This document shows, one piece after another, positions 7,608 through 14,434 of a stretch of DNA of 27,728 bases. Under the pieces are notes generated by a model. It saw nothing but the letters and a program-made list of their open reading frames with translations, had not been told where the DNA came from and made no database searches. The position numbers and the translations under genes are program-made. Every line of letters starts with the position of its first letter. The stretch's first letter is position 1. The DNA is from Selenomonadaceae bacterium UBA2897 (GTDB lineage: Bacteria; Bacillota; Negativicutes; Selenomonadales; Selenomonadaceae): assembly GCA_002350105.1 (NCBI GenBank), contig DEDT01000034.1, positions 1 to 27,728 on the forward strand. Direction: 5' to 3'.

Positions 7608-7655
7608 AAAAAGTAAAGGTTACAGCTATTTCAGTACCGCAACCTTTACTTTTTT
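7608..7655 (+). terminator. Terminator-like hairpin before fic, repeated at 24995-25040
   Basis: AAAAAGTAAAGGTT pairs with AACCTTTACTTTTTT (7641-7655), a 14-bp stem with a T-run on the plus strand. A near copy sits directly after an ATPase gene fragment at 24995-25040, so it probably ends that ATPase gene in the ancestral order. Its right arm also contains the -35 of the fic promoter. Confidence 0.75.
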
Positions 7656-7672
7656 CTATTATTTTATATAAT
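7645..7672 (+). promoter_or_regulatory. Candidate fic promoter
   Basis: TTTACT, 16 bases, then a perfect TATAAT at 7667-7672, 29 bases before the ATG at 7702. The ribosome binding site AGGGGTGA follows. The -35 lies inside the right arm of the hairpin at 7608-7655. Confidence 0.55.
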
Positions 7673-7701
7673 AAAGCAAAGCTAAAAGGGGTGACGATAA
7701 A

Positions 7702-8613
7702 ATGTATACGTATGATGGCCTGAACCAGCAACTCGCAGCTATCGGCATGACGAAAACGCAATTGGCGCAGAAACTGCATATTTCCTCGCGCACTTTAGCA
7801 AAAATCGGCCGAGGAGAGAAACTCTCTGCCCGCGTACTGCAAAGGATAGCCGCTTACCTGCAATGTGAGCCGGAAAAACTCTATAAGCAGGTAGCAGACA
7901 ACCCACTGCTGCAACGTCTGCGCGAAGAGAAAGCGGCTGGTATCTCCGGAGGCATCTACCATGAGCTGCAGGTACGTATGACCTACAATTCCAATCACAT
8001 CGAAGGCAGCCAGCTGACCGAGGCCCAGACCCGCCTGATTTTCGAGACCGCCACGATAGACGCAGGCGACGGCCTGCCCGTGGACGATATCCTCGAAACC
8101 GTGCATCATTTCCGCGCCATCGACTATGTCATTGATGTCACTGAGGAACCACTCAGCGAAGCCATCATCAAACAGCTGCACTATATCCTGAAACATGACA
8201 CGCGCGACGCGCAGCTCCTCTGGTTCGCCGTAGGCGATTACAAAAAACGTCCCAATATGGTCGGTGGCCACCTCACCACGGCTCCTGCTGACGTTGCAGC
8301 ACGCATCCAGCGATTATTAGCTGCCTATAACGCCAAGGAGCATATCGACTTCGAGGCTATCGTCGCCTTCCACGCCGCTTTTGAACGTATCCATCCCTTC
8401 CAGGATGGCAACGGCCGTGTCGGCAGGCTGATTGCCCTCAAAGAATGCCTGCGCCACAACATCGTGCTCTTTATCATCGAAGACCGCAAGAAAGCCTTTT
8501 ACTATCGCGGCCTAACCAACTGGCCTCAGGAACACGGCTGGCTCATCGACACCTGCCTCGACGGGCAGGACACCTTCAAACGTCTACTAAAACAACTGGG
8601 GAACTGCTACTAA
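7702..8613 (+). CDS. HTH-Fic domain protein (predicted AMP-transferase, class II)
   Basis: This encodes 303 residues. Residues 10-55 form a Cro/C1-type helix-turn-helix (TKTQLAQKLHISSRTLAKIG). The Fic domain carries the catalytic motif HPFQDGNGRVGR at 231-242, with all key residues present (H231, D235, N237, R242). An inhibitory helix motif S97-N-H-I-E101-G102 lies before the Fic core, the class II arrangement in which the glutamate blocks ATP binding. Expected activity: transfer of AMP to a hydroxyl of a target protein, self-restrained, and possibly DNA-binding autoregulation through the HTH. There is no separate antitoxin gene nearby, consistent with built-in inhibition. Two broken relatives of its 3' end lie before flagellins at 12847-12922 and 25076-25197, so this gene belongs to the repeated mosaic. 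It looks intact. Confidence 0.92.
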   Translation: MYTYDGLNQQLAAIGMTKTQLAQKLHISSRTLAKIGRGEKLSARVLQRIAAYLQCEPEKLYKQVADNPLLQRLREEKAAGISGGIYHELQVRMTYNSNHIEGSQLTEAQTRLIFETATIDAGDGLPVDDILETVHHFRAIDYVIDVTEEPLSEAIIKQLHYILKHDTRDAQLLWFAVGDYKKRPNMVGGHLTTAPADVAARIQRLLAAYNAKEHIDFEAIVAFHAAFERIHPFQDGNGRVGRLIALKECLRHNIVLFIIEDRKKAFYYRGLTNWPQEHGWLIDTCLDGQDTFKRLLKQLGNCY

Positions 8614-8642
8614 CCTTATTGGGGCTCCGTCATTCTTCATCA

Positions 8643-8684
8643 ATATTGACAAAAACGCGTACTTAGCCACATTTTTGTCAATAT
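8643..8684. repeat. Orphan 42-bp palindromic element, copy 1
   Basis: ATATTGACAAAAA (8643-8655) and its exact complement TTTTTGTCAATAT (8672-8684) flank a 16-base core containing GCGTACTTAGCCAC. The same element with the same core occurs twice in the leader of the DUF4143 ATPase gene (12686-12729 and 12761-12802). Here there is no ATPase gene beside it, so it is probably the leftover leader of a lost gene. Confidence 0.85.
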
Positions 8685-8693
8685 ACTATCATC

Positions 8694-8843
8694 ACGCAGG
8701 CCAGCGAGTCTACCATCCGCGACGCGGATATAGCGAAGGAAATGAACGGCTACACGAAGGCCAACGTCCTCGCCCAGTCCACCCAGGCCATGCTCGCGCA
8801 GGCGAACCAGAACGTCAACAGCGTGCTGCAACTACTCGGCTAA
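8694..8843 (+). pseudogene. Orphan flagellin 3' end, copy B
   Basis: It reads the final 49 flagellin codons: TQASESTIRDADIAKEMNGY, then TKANVLAQSTQAMLAQANQN and VNSVLQLLG, stop 8841-8843. Compared with the intact flagellin it has drifted (T548N, S-to-T and A-to-V type changes), so it has not been under the same selection. It has no start or N-terminal part and begins 9 bases after the orphan palindrome. Confidence 0.92.
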
Positions 8844-8848
8844 ATGCA

Positions 8849-8885
8849 AAAACGCTTACGTAAATTTTCGCGTAAGCGTTTTTTT
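8849..8885 (+). terminator. Flagellin-type terminator, copy B
   Basis: AAAACGCTTACG pairs with CGTAAGCGTTTT (8871-8882), followed by more T. It begins five bases after the stop of the flagellin remnant. The same stem follows the remnant at 23716-23832, so remnant and terminator were duplicated together. Confidence 0.88.
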
Positions 8886-8902
8886 GAGTCTGATTAGATT
8901 AC

Positions 8903-9196
8903 TCAGCTCGCCACGTCATCGTAGGCATAGCTATGTTGGTATACCATCTCCGGCGCTATATCGATAGTACCGTCCATCCATGTAATAACGCCATGAAATA
9001 TCACAGGATGCTGGAATATTTTCTCATCTGCCAGTGGCGCAAATGCTTTCCCCTCCAGTTGTGTGGTATCAAACAAGCGCTTTTCTCCTGTCGAAAACGT
9101 GACCAGCAACATTCCACCGCGCAAGGGTTTGGCCTCTGTAACCTTGATGCCTTCCTCATATGCGCCAGCGTAACATACATCGTCTTTGATATACAT
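8903..9196 (-). CDS. DUF2442 protein, copy 1 (putative toxin-antitoxin partner)
   Basis: This encodes 97 residues beginning MYIKDDVCYAGAYEEGIKVT. The start at 9196 is chosen because it follows the upstream DUF4160 stop by about 10 bases and the DUF2442 domain begins here; longer in-frame starts overlap DUF4160. The core fits DUF2442 (KVTEAKPLRGGMLLVTFSTG, then EKRLFDTTQLEG, and the DUF2442-like end WMDGTIDIAPEMVYQHS). DUF2442 genes are commonly paired with DUF4160 genes and the pair has been proposed as a toxin-antitoxin module; the activity is not established. The frame is intact, but its partner DUF4160 gene has a stop codon. Confidence 0.8.
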   Translation of the reverse strand: MYIKDDVCYAGAYEEGIKVTEAKPLRGGMLLVTFSTGEKRLFDTTQLEGKAFAPLADEKIFQHPVIFHGVITWMDGTIDIAPEMVYQHSYAYDDVAS

Positions 9197-9206
9197 CCAG
9201 CTCACC

Positions 9207-9473
9207 TCATTCCATTGGCTGTATTTTATCAAAATGTTCTCCGTGCACAGCAAGATTCCATGCTTTATATGCTTCTTCTTCGTGAAAGGCCAGCCATCCC
9301 ACAACTATCTTCAGTTGCTTACGCGGTAAAGCACCCGCAAGCAGTTCACCGTCAATAGCTATCACTGCTTCATATTCGCCATAATAAACATGCACATGCG
9401 GCTTATGGTGCTGTCCTACATCTCAGAACAGCATATAAATCACCATACCTCCGAAACGACTCAGTTCTGGCAT
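9207..9473 (-). pseudogene. DUF4160 gene, copy 1, interrupted by an in-frame TGA
   Basis: Read from ATG 9473 the frame gives MPELSRFGGMVIYMLF, then TGA at 9423-9425, then DVGQHHKPHVHVYYGEYEAV and the rest of a DUF4160 protein to the stop at 9207. The typical DUF4160 start (MPE-S-FFG) and the histidine-rich motif (HHKPHVHVYYGEY) lie on either side of the TGA, so this is one gene with a nonsense codon, most simply a TGG to TGA change. The intact relative at 24214-24480 has NYSDHNPPHIHAAYGEYQA at the same place. A short downstream restart from 9395 is possible but lacks the conserved N-terminus. Confidence 0.85.
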
Positions 9474-9495
9474 AAAGTCCTCCCCCTTTGTCTAT

Positions 9496-9524
9496 ATTTT
9501 ACAGGTATCTCTGTACGACTGCAA
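9496..9524 (-). promoter_or_regulatory. Candidate DUF4160/DUF2442 promoter, copy 1
   Basis: On the minus strand: TTGCAG, 17 bases, TAAAAT. The block 9491-9529 is nearly the same as 24498-24536, and similarity stops just beyond the -35 in both, so the promoter marks the conserved edge of the cassette. Confidence 0.65.
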
Positions 9525-9595
9525 GGGATTTTTGCCCAGCTAAAGTTTGATACTTGTGCGCAATTATTATTTTCACATAAAGTTTTCACCCCCCT

Positions 9596-9622
9596 TAATC
9601 TTCTGTAGAGTATCGCCGATTA
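9596..9622 (+). promoter_or_regulatory. Sigma-28-like flagellin promoter 1
   Basis: TAAT, 15 bases, GCCGATTA, very close to the sigma-28 (FliA/SigD) pattern TAAA-N15-GCCGATAA. The same boxes and spacing precede the other two flagellins (12960 and 25209). It lies about 37 bases upstream of the start codon. Confidence 0.8.
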
Positions 9623-9658
9623 TATGAATAGAAGATTTTTTCAAAGGAGGGCGCCCGC

Positions 9659-11395
9659 TTGCAAATCATGAACAACAGCGCGGCCATGGCGGCACTTGGC
9701 GAGGTAAAGAAGAACGACACATCTCTCGGCAAGCAGCTGAAGAAAGTCGCCTCGGGCATGAAGATTAACGGCGCGGGCGATGGCGCGGCGGAGTAAGCCA
9801 TTTCCGAAAAAATGCGCGTACGCACGCGTTCTCTCGATCAGGACATCGAAAATGCCCAAACGGGCAAAAATCTCGTGCGCACGGCTGAGGGTGGCATTCA
9901 GGAAATCGTGAACAATCTGCGCGACATGAAGGCTATGGCCATCAACTCGGCCAACGACCACAATACCGACGCCGACCGCGCGACCATCAACAAGGAATTT
10001 CAGCAGCGCATCGAAGAAATCGATGACATCGCCAACACGACGAACTATAACGGACGTTTGCTTCTGCGCGGCGATTACGGCGACCACTATTCGTATAAAG
10101 AACGGCCGGAAGGGGTACAACAGACTTTATCCCTCGGCGCGACCACCATTTCTGCCGATGGCGTCTATACGCTGCCCGTTGGCTTTACCGGCACGGTCTA
10201 TGTGACAGCCGGTCAGAATATCGAACTGCGGCAGGAAAATTCCTCCACGCCTCTGCATGACGTCTACATCGTCGGCCCATCAAGTGGTAACGCGAATATC
10301 TGGATTAACGGACTGAACATCGAAAATGGCAACGATGCTTCCATCATAAAATTCCAAGGGACAGACAACCACTTAACAATTCTCGGAACGAACAACATCA
10401 ATTACTTGCCACGGAAAGACTACGACCACGCCGTCATCAACGTGGGCGGTGGACTGACGATTGAAGGTACTGGCACGTTGAACGTAAAAAATACTGGAAT
10501 TGCAAGTTGCGCGGGCATCGGCACTGATCAAAACGAATATACCAGCCCTGACATTACAATCAATAGTGGAACCTACAACATCGAAATCAATAATGATGGC
10601 GCAGCAATTGGTGGAAGCGCAAAATCGTCAGTTGGTGACATCACAATCAATGGCGGAACATTTTACCTGAAATCACGAACCGGCGCTGGAATTGGCGGAA
10701 CCGGCAGGAGTTTGAATAACCTAACGCCATACCATACGAGCGATTCTACGACAGGTGCAATCACCATTGGCAAAGATGCAATTATCTCAACAGAAAGCGA
10801 ATGGGGTGCAGGCATCGGCACAGGCTGCGACCATAGCTATACCAAAAGCATCACCGTCAGCCGATTCGCAAATATATCTGCAAATAGCATCCACGGCGAA
10901 GCCATCGGCAGGGGCGTAAGTGGTACAGTCGGCAGTATCGATTTGGCTTGGGACGACTCCCTTGTCGATGAAGATACCTCATGGACGCTTGAAAAATACC
11001 TGTCCCCTCTCGTAATTCATCATGGTACAAAGGCAAATCAAGCAACGAACATTTTCATCAAAGACATGCGCTCCGCTTCACTAGGGCTGGATGGCGTGAA
11101 CGCATCGACACGTGATAAATCGACTGCCGCGCTTTTCATGCTGGACAATGCTATCAATTACGCCCTAGATAACCAGACACGCATGGGAGCTTACCAAAGC
11201 AGACTCGAATATACCATCAGCAACCTCACGACCAGCAACGAGAACGCGCAATCGAGCGAGTCCACAATCCGCGACGCAGATATGGCGAAGGAAATGACCG
11301 GCTACACGAAGGCCAGCGTCCTCACCCAGTCTGCCCAGGCCATGCTCGCGCAGGCGAACCAGAACGCCAGCAGTGTACTGCAGCTGCTCAGCTAA
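9659..11395 (+). pseudogene. Flagellin 1 with beta-solenoid insert, broken by one ochre codon
   Basis: The frame runs 578 codons from TTG at 9659 (ATG in the other two flagellins) to TAA at 11393. It is interrupted only by TAA at 9794-9796, codon 46, where the other copies have TAT (Tyr) in DGAAEYAISE. Downstream the flagellin is complete and uninterrupted: an N-terminal D0/D1 region, a long insert with glycine-rich repeats (ITINSGTYNI-type strands and GAAIGGS/GAGIGGT turns), and the C-terminal D1/D0 helices ending SSVLQLLS. It is closely related to flagellin 3 along its whole length, insert included. There is no ribosome binding site before the internal ATG at 9812, so a filament subunit is unlikely. 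It may serve as a donor for gene conversion (inference). It has a normal sigma-28-like promoter, and the downstream terminator is replaced by the convergent ATPase gene. Confidence 0.93.
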
Positions 11396-11417
11396 AGGAA
11401 ATTTGGAAAGCAAGTTT

Positions 11418-12674
11418 TTACCGATCTAAACTATCAGTGTCCAGCAGAAAATCGAGTAACCCGATGGTCAGGATGCCGTCATCATCGTGGGTTGTCGGCA
11501 CAAAGCCATTTACAACGATAATTTTTTTGAAGGAATCTTTCAACGCCAACAGCGAGGCTTTCTCCTGTTGGCGTTTTTCTTCATCGGGTATGGCATAGGC
11601 GGACTGGATGTAGTATCGTTTACTACCCAGGTTTGCGACAAAATCCACCTCTAGGTGTTTCACCGTACGCGCACCGGTTTCCGGATTGTAGACACGCTGG
11701 CTGACATTGCCGACATCGACATGGTAGCCACGCAGGCGCAGTTCATTGTATACGATATTCTCCATGAGGTGCGTCTCCTCAACCTGCCGGAAATTCAGCA
11801 GAGCATTGCGCAAACCGACGTCCTCGAAATAGTATTTAACCGGCGTCCCGATGTATTTGCGGCCTTTGACATCATAGCGCTTGGCCTCCTGAATGAGGAA
11901 GGCCTCCTGCAGACAACCGATATAACTTTTTACTGTATTGATGCTGATGGACGAGCCAAGGCGGCTTTTGAACGTGGCCACAATCTTTGGCGCATTGGTC
12001 AGCGAACCGATAGAAGACGCCAGTACGTTCAGCAGATCCTCGAGTTCCTGATGCTTTTCCAGATGATTCCGTTCGATGATGTCCTTGAGGTACGTCTCAC
12101 GGAAAAGGTGCTGCAGATACTCTGATTTTTCCTCATCTGTTTGCCGCGTAACGGTGAACGGCAAGCCGCCGTAGAGCAGGTATTCCTGCCAGCCGCGATA
12201 CGTCTCTCCCTTGTAAGCCGTCATGAACTCACGGAATGACAGTGGGTAGACATGTACCTCATCACCGCGGCCGCGAAACTCCGTGATGACATCCGTGGAT
12301 AGGAACCGGGAATTGCTGCCCGTCACATAGGCATCGACGTTTTCCTCATAGAGCAAGGAATTCAGGACAGACTCGAAATCCTGCAGATTCTGCACCTCAT
12401 CCAGCAGCACATAATAGCTGCCAGCATCCTGCATGTGTGCATGCAGATACGCGAGAAATCGGTCAGGGTCGCAATACGGCTTATTTTCCCGGCGGTCGAA
12501 CTCCATGACGATAATATGGTCTTCCGGTACCCCCGATGCTAGCAAGTGCGACCGAAACAATTTCAGCAGCAGATAAGACTTCCCGCTGCGTCGGATACCG
12601 GTGATAACTTTGATCATGCCATTATGCATGCGGTTGATGAGCTTCTTGAGATAAATATCGCGTGGAATTTGCAT
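11418..12674 (-). CDS. DUF4143-type AAA ATPase with C-terminal nuclease-like domain
   Basis: This encodes 418 residues from ATG 12674, with GGAGG 6 bases upstream; a longer in-frame reading starting at 12788 would run through two palindromic elements and is rejected. Walker A is GIRRSGKS (26-33). Walker B is YYVLLDEVQ (about residue 90), followed by a sensor-like segment (AYVTGSNSRFLS). The C-terminal half is DUF4143, ending in a PD-(D/E)XK-like pattern (KHLEVDFVANLGSKRYYIQS). These COG1373 ATPases are common accessory genes of unknown function, often treated as toxin- or defence-like. The gene is convergent with flagellin 1 (22 bases between stops) and sits between two flagellins. Tandem palindromes lie in its leader. 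Confidence 0.9.
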   Translation of the reverse strand: MQIPRDIYLKKLINRMHNGMIKVITGIRRSGKSYLLLKLFRSHLLASGVPEDHIIVMEFDRRENKPYCDPDRFLAYLHAHMQDAGSYYVLLDEVQNLQDFESVLNSLLYEENVDAYVTGSNSRFLSTDVITEFRGRGDEVHVYPLSFREFMTAYKGETYRGWQEYLLYGGLPFTVTRQTDEEKSEYLQHLFRETYLKDIIERNHLEKHQELEDLLNVLASSIGSLTNAPKIVATFKSRLGSSISINTVKSYIGCLQEAFLIQEAKRYDVKGRKYIGTPVKYYFEDVGLRNALLNFRQVEETHLMENIVYNELRLRGYHVDVGNVSQRVYNPETGARTVKHLEVDFVANLGSKRYYIQSAYAIPDEEKRQQEKASLLALKDSFKKIIVVNGFVPTTHDDDGILTIGLLDFLLDTDSLDR

Positions 12675-12685
12675 GTCGAGCCTCC

Positions 12686-12729
12686 GATATTGACAAAAAC
12701 ACGTATTTAGCCACGTTTTCGTCAATATC
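12686..12729. repeat. Palindromic element copy 2, in ATPase leader
   Basis: GATATTGACAAAAAC and GTTTTCGTCAATATC (15-bp arms, one mismatch) flank a core with CGTATTTAGCCA. On the gene strand its end touches the GGAGG of the ATPase gene, so in RNA it would form a hairpin next to the ribosome binding site, and in DNA it could be an operator. Confidence 0.88.
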
Positions 12730-12760
12730 ATATCACAAAGCATGCAAGATGTATACCAGC

Positions 12761-12802
12761 ATATTGACAAAAATGCGTACTTAGCCATATTTTCGTCAAT
12801 AT
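12761..12802. repeat. Palindromic element copy 3, tandem to copy 2
   Basis: ATATTGACAAAAAT and ATTTTCGTCAATAT (14-bp arms, one mismatch) flank a core with GCGTACTTAGCCA. It lies 31 bases from copy 2 in the same orientation. The conserved core (GTAYTTAGCCA) shows that more than the arms is preserved. Confidence 0.88.
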
Positions 12803-12846
12803 ATCATCCAACTCAACCTTTACAGGTGCGTAAGCGCCTTGAGACG

Positions 12847-12922
12847 CGGCTGGCTCCTCGACACCTGCCTTGATGGTCAGGACACTTTCAAACGCCTGCT
12901 AAAACAGTTGGGGAATTGTTGA
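12847..12922 (+). pseudogene. fic 3' relic upstream of flagellin 2
   Basis: The stretch reads the last codons of the fic gene: GWLLDTCLDGQDTFKRLLKQ, then LGNC and TGA at 12920-12922. It matches 8538-8607 of the intact fic with a few changes. Everything upstream of these ~25 codons is missing. It is joined directly to the sequence upstream of flagellin 2 (attattttcacataaagttttcacc), which is also found upstream of flagellin 1. Confidence 0.88.
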
Positions 12923-12959
12923 TAATCATTATTTTCACATAAAGTTTTCACCAGCCCCT

Positions 12960-12986
12960 TAATCTTTTATCCACTATCTTCGATTA
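12960..12986 (+). promoter_or_regulatory. Sigma-28-like flagellin promoter 2 (weakened)
   Basis: TAAT, 15 bases, TTCGATTA. The spacing is as in the other two flagellin promoters, but the first two bases of the -10 box (GC) have changed to TT. Confidence 0.65.
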
Positions 12987-13020
12987 TATGAATAGAAGTT
13001 TTTTAAGGGAGAGAGCCCGC

Positions 13021-14351
13021 ATGCAAATCATGAACAACAGCGCGGCCATGGCGGCACTTGGCGAGGTAAAGAAGAACGACACGACGCTCGGCAAACAGTT
13101 GAAGAAGGTCGCCTCGGGCATGAAGATAAATGGCGCGGGTGACGGTGCAGCTGAATATGCCATCTCGGAAAAGATGCGCGTGCGCACACGTGCACTCGAT
13201 CAGGATATCGAAAACGCGCAGACAGGCAAGAACCTCGTGTGCACGGCCGAAGGCGGCATTCAAAATATCATCAACAATCTACGCAGCATGAAGGCTTTGG
13301 CCATAGATGCAGCCAATGACACGAACACAGACGATGACCGCGCCATCATCCAAAAGGAACAGGACAGCCGCATACAGACCATCGACGATATTGCCAACTC
13401 GACCAGTTACAACGGCAAACTCCTGCTGAACGGCAACTACGGCAAGCGTCTATCAGCCTCCAGTAATTCTGCAAAATTACTTGGTACCACTAGAAAAGTC
13501 ATTCCAAGCGGCGACTACACGATTAACAATGATGGCATCTATGTACTGTCCAGCGGCTACAGCGGCCATATCACAATTAACGCCAAGAACGTAAAAATCA
13601 CACAGGAGAATACGGCGCAAAAGCTCTACAATGTCTCCATGGAATGTACACAGGCCGACTCCTCTCTTTGGTTGGACAATGTGGATATTTGCGATGGCTC
13701 CACAAACCCGCTGCCCCAGTTGCTAAATTTTAACAGCAATGTTGTAAAGTTCAACGGTTCCGGCAATACCCTTCATATCCAGAACTCCGTGACCTTGATA
13801 GGCGGTTGCAATAGCGGCCGAGGTGCATGGGACAAAGCCGTAATCAATGTCGGCGAAGGCCTGGATATTTATGGTGAAGGAATGAACAGCCGCCTAGTGG
13901 CAATTGCTGAGGATGGATATATAGGTGACTCTTACGGTGCTGCCATCGGTACGGATCGCCAGCAGCAATCCAATGCAAATATCAATATTTCCGGACTATC
14001 CTATCTGCGCAGCTGGTCAGAAATGGGTTCTGGTATTGGTTCCGGTGTTGACGGAAGTGTAGGCAATATTTCCATCAAGGAGCTTCGCTGTCTGCCATTG
14101 ACGATGCCCTCGAGTACGCGCTGAACGAAAATACACGCATGGGCGCGTATCAGACGCGCCTCGACTATACCACCAGCAACCTCACGACAAGCAATGAAAA
14201 CACGCAGGCCAGCGAATCTACCATCCGTGATGCGGATATGGCGAAGGAAATGACCGGCTACACGAAGGCCAACGTCCTCGCCCAGTCCGCCCAGGCCATG
14301 CTCGCGCAGACGAACCAGAGCGCCAGCAGCGTGCTGCAGCTGCTCAGGTAA
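13021..14351 (+). pseudogene. Flagellin 2 with divergent insert, frameshifted near the 3' end
   Basis: From ATG 13021 (MQIMNNSAAMAALGEVKKND) the frame is an intact flagellin N-terminus and variable insert up to about 14080, then runs out of phase and stops at TGA 14122-14124. The correct C-terminal frame (SAIDDALEYALNENTRMGAY, then QTRLDYTTSNLTTSN) begins in the next phase near 14090 and ends at TAA 14349-14351. Between the phases, about 20 codons present in flagellins 1 and 3 (DMR-ASLGLDGVN region) are missing, so a deletion caused the shift. The insert is related in style to the others (GAAIGTD, GSGIGSG turns) but its sequence from residue ~150 is largely different. The last residue is Arg rather than Ser. 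A functional subunit is unlikely. Confidence 0.92.
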
Positions 14352-14382
14352 GGGAAATTGAAAAAGCGAATTTCCTGAAAAA

Positions 14383-14415
14383 GACGAGTGCTTTGTTGCG
14401 GCACTCGCCTATTTT
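14383..14415. terminator. Bidirectional terminator after flagellin 2
   Basis: CGAGTGC (14385-14391) and GCACTCG (14401-14407) form a stem with loop tttgttgcg; T-rich runs lie on both sides. It can serve flagellin 2 on the plus strand and the oxidoreductase gene ending at 14435 on the minus strand. It is of the same type as 27041-27077 after flagellin 3. Confidence 0.75.
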
Positions 14416-14434
14416 GTCTGTTTGCTATGCAGCT

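Noticed and set aside
9423..9425. TGA in DUF4160 as a selenocysteine codon
   Set aside because: No SECIS-like hairpin was apparent directly downstream, and the family has no redox cysteine there; a Trp codon change is simpler.
12675..12788. N-terminal extension of the DUF4143 ATPase to 12788
   Set aside because: The extra residues are translated from two palindromes and the leader; GGAGG and the conserved start MQIPRDIYLKKL put the start at 12674.
8643..12802. Invertible segment between palindromes at 8643 and 12761
   Set aside because: The elements are palindromic, so inversion cannot be told from the sequence, and there is no recombinase gene nearby.
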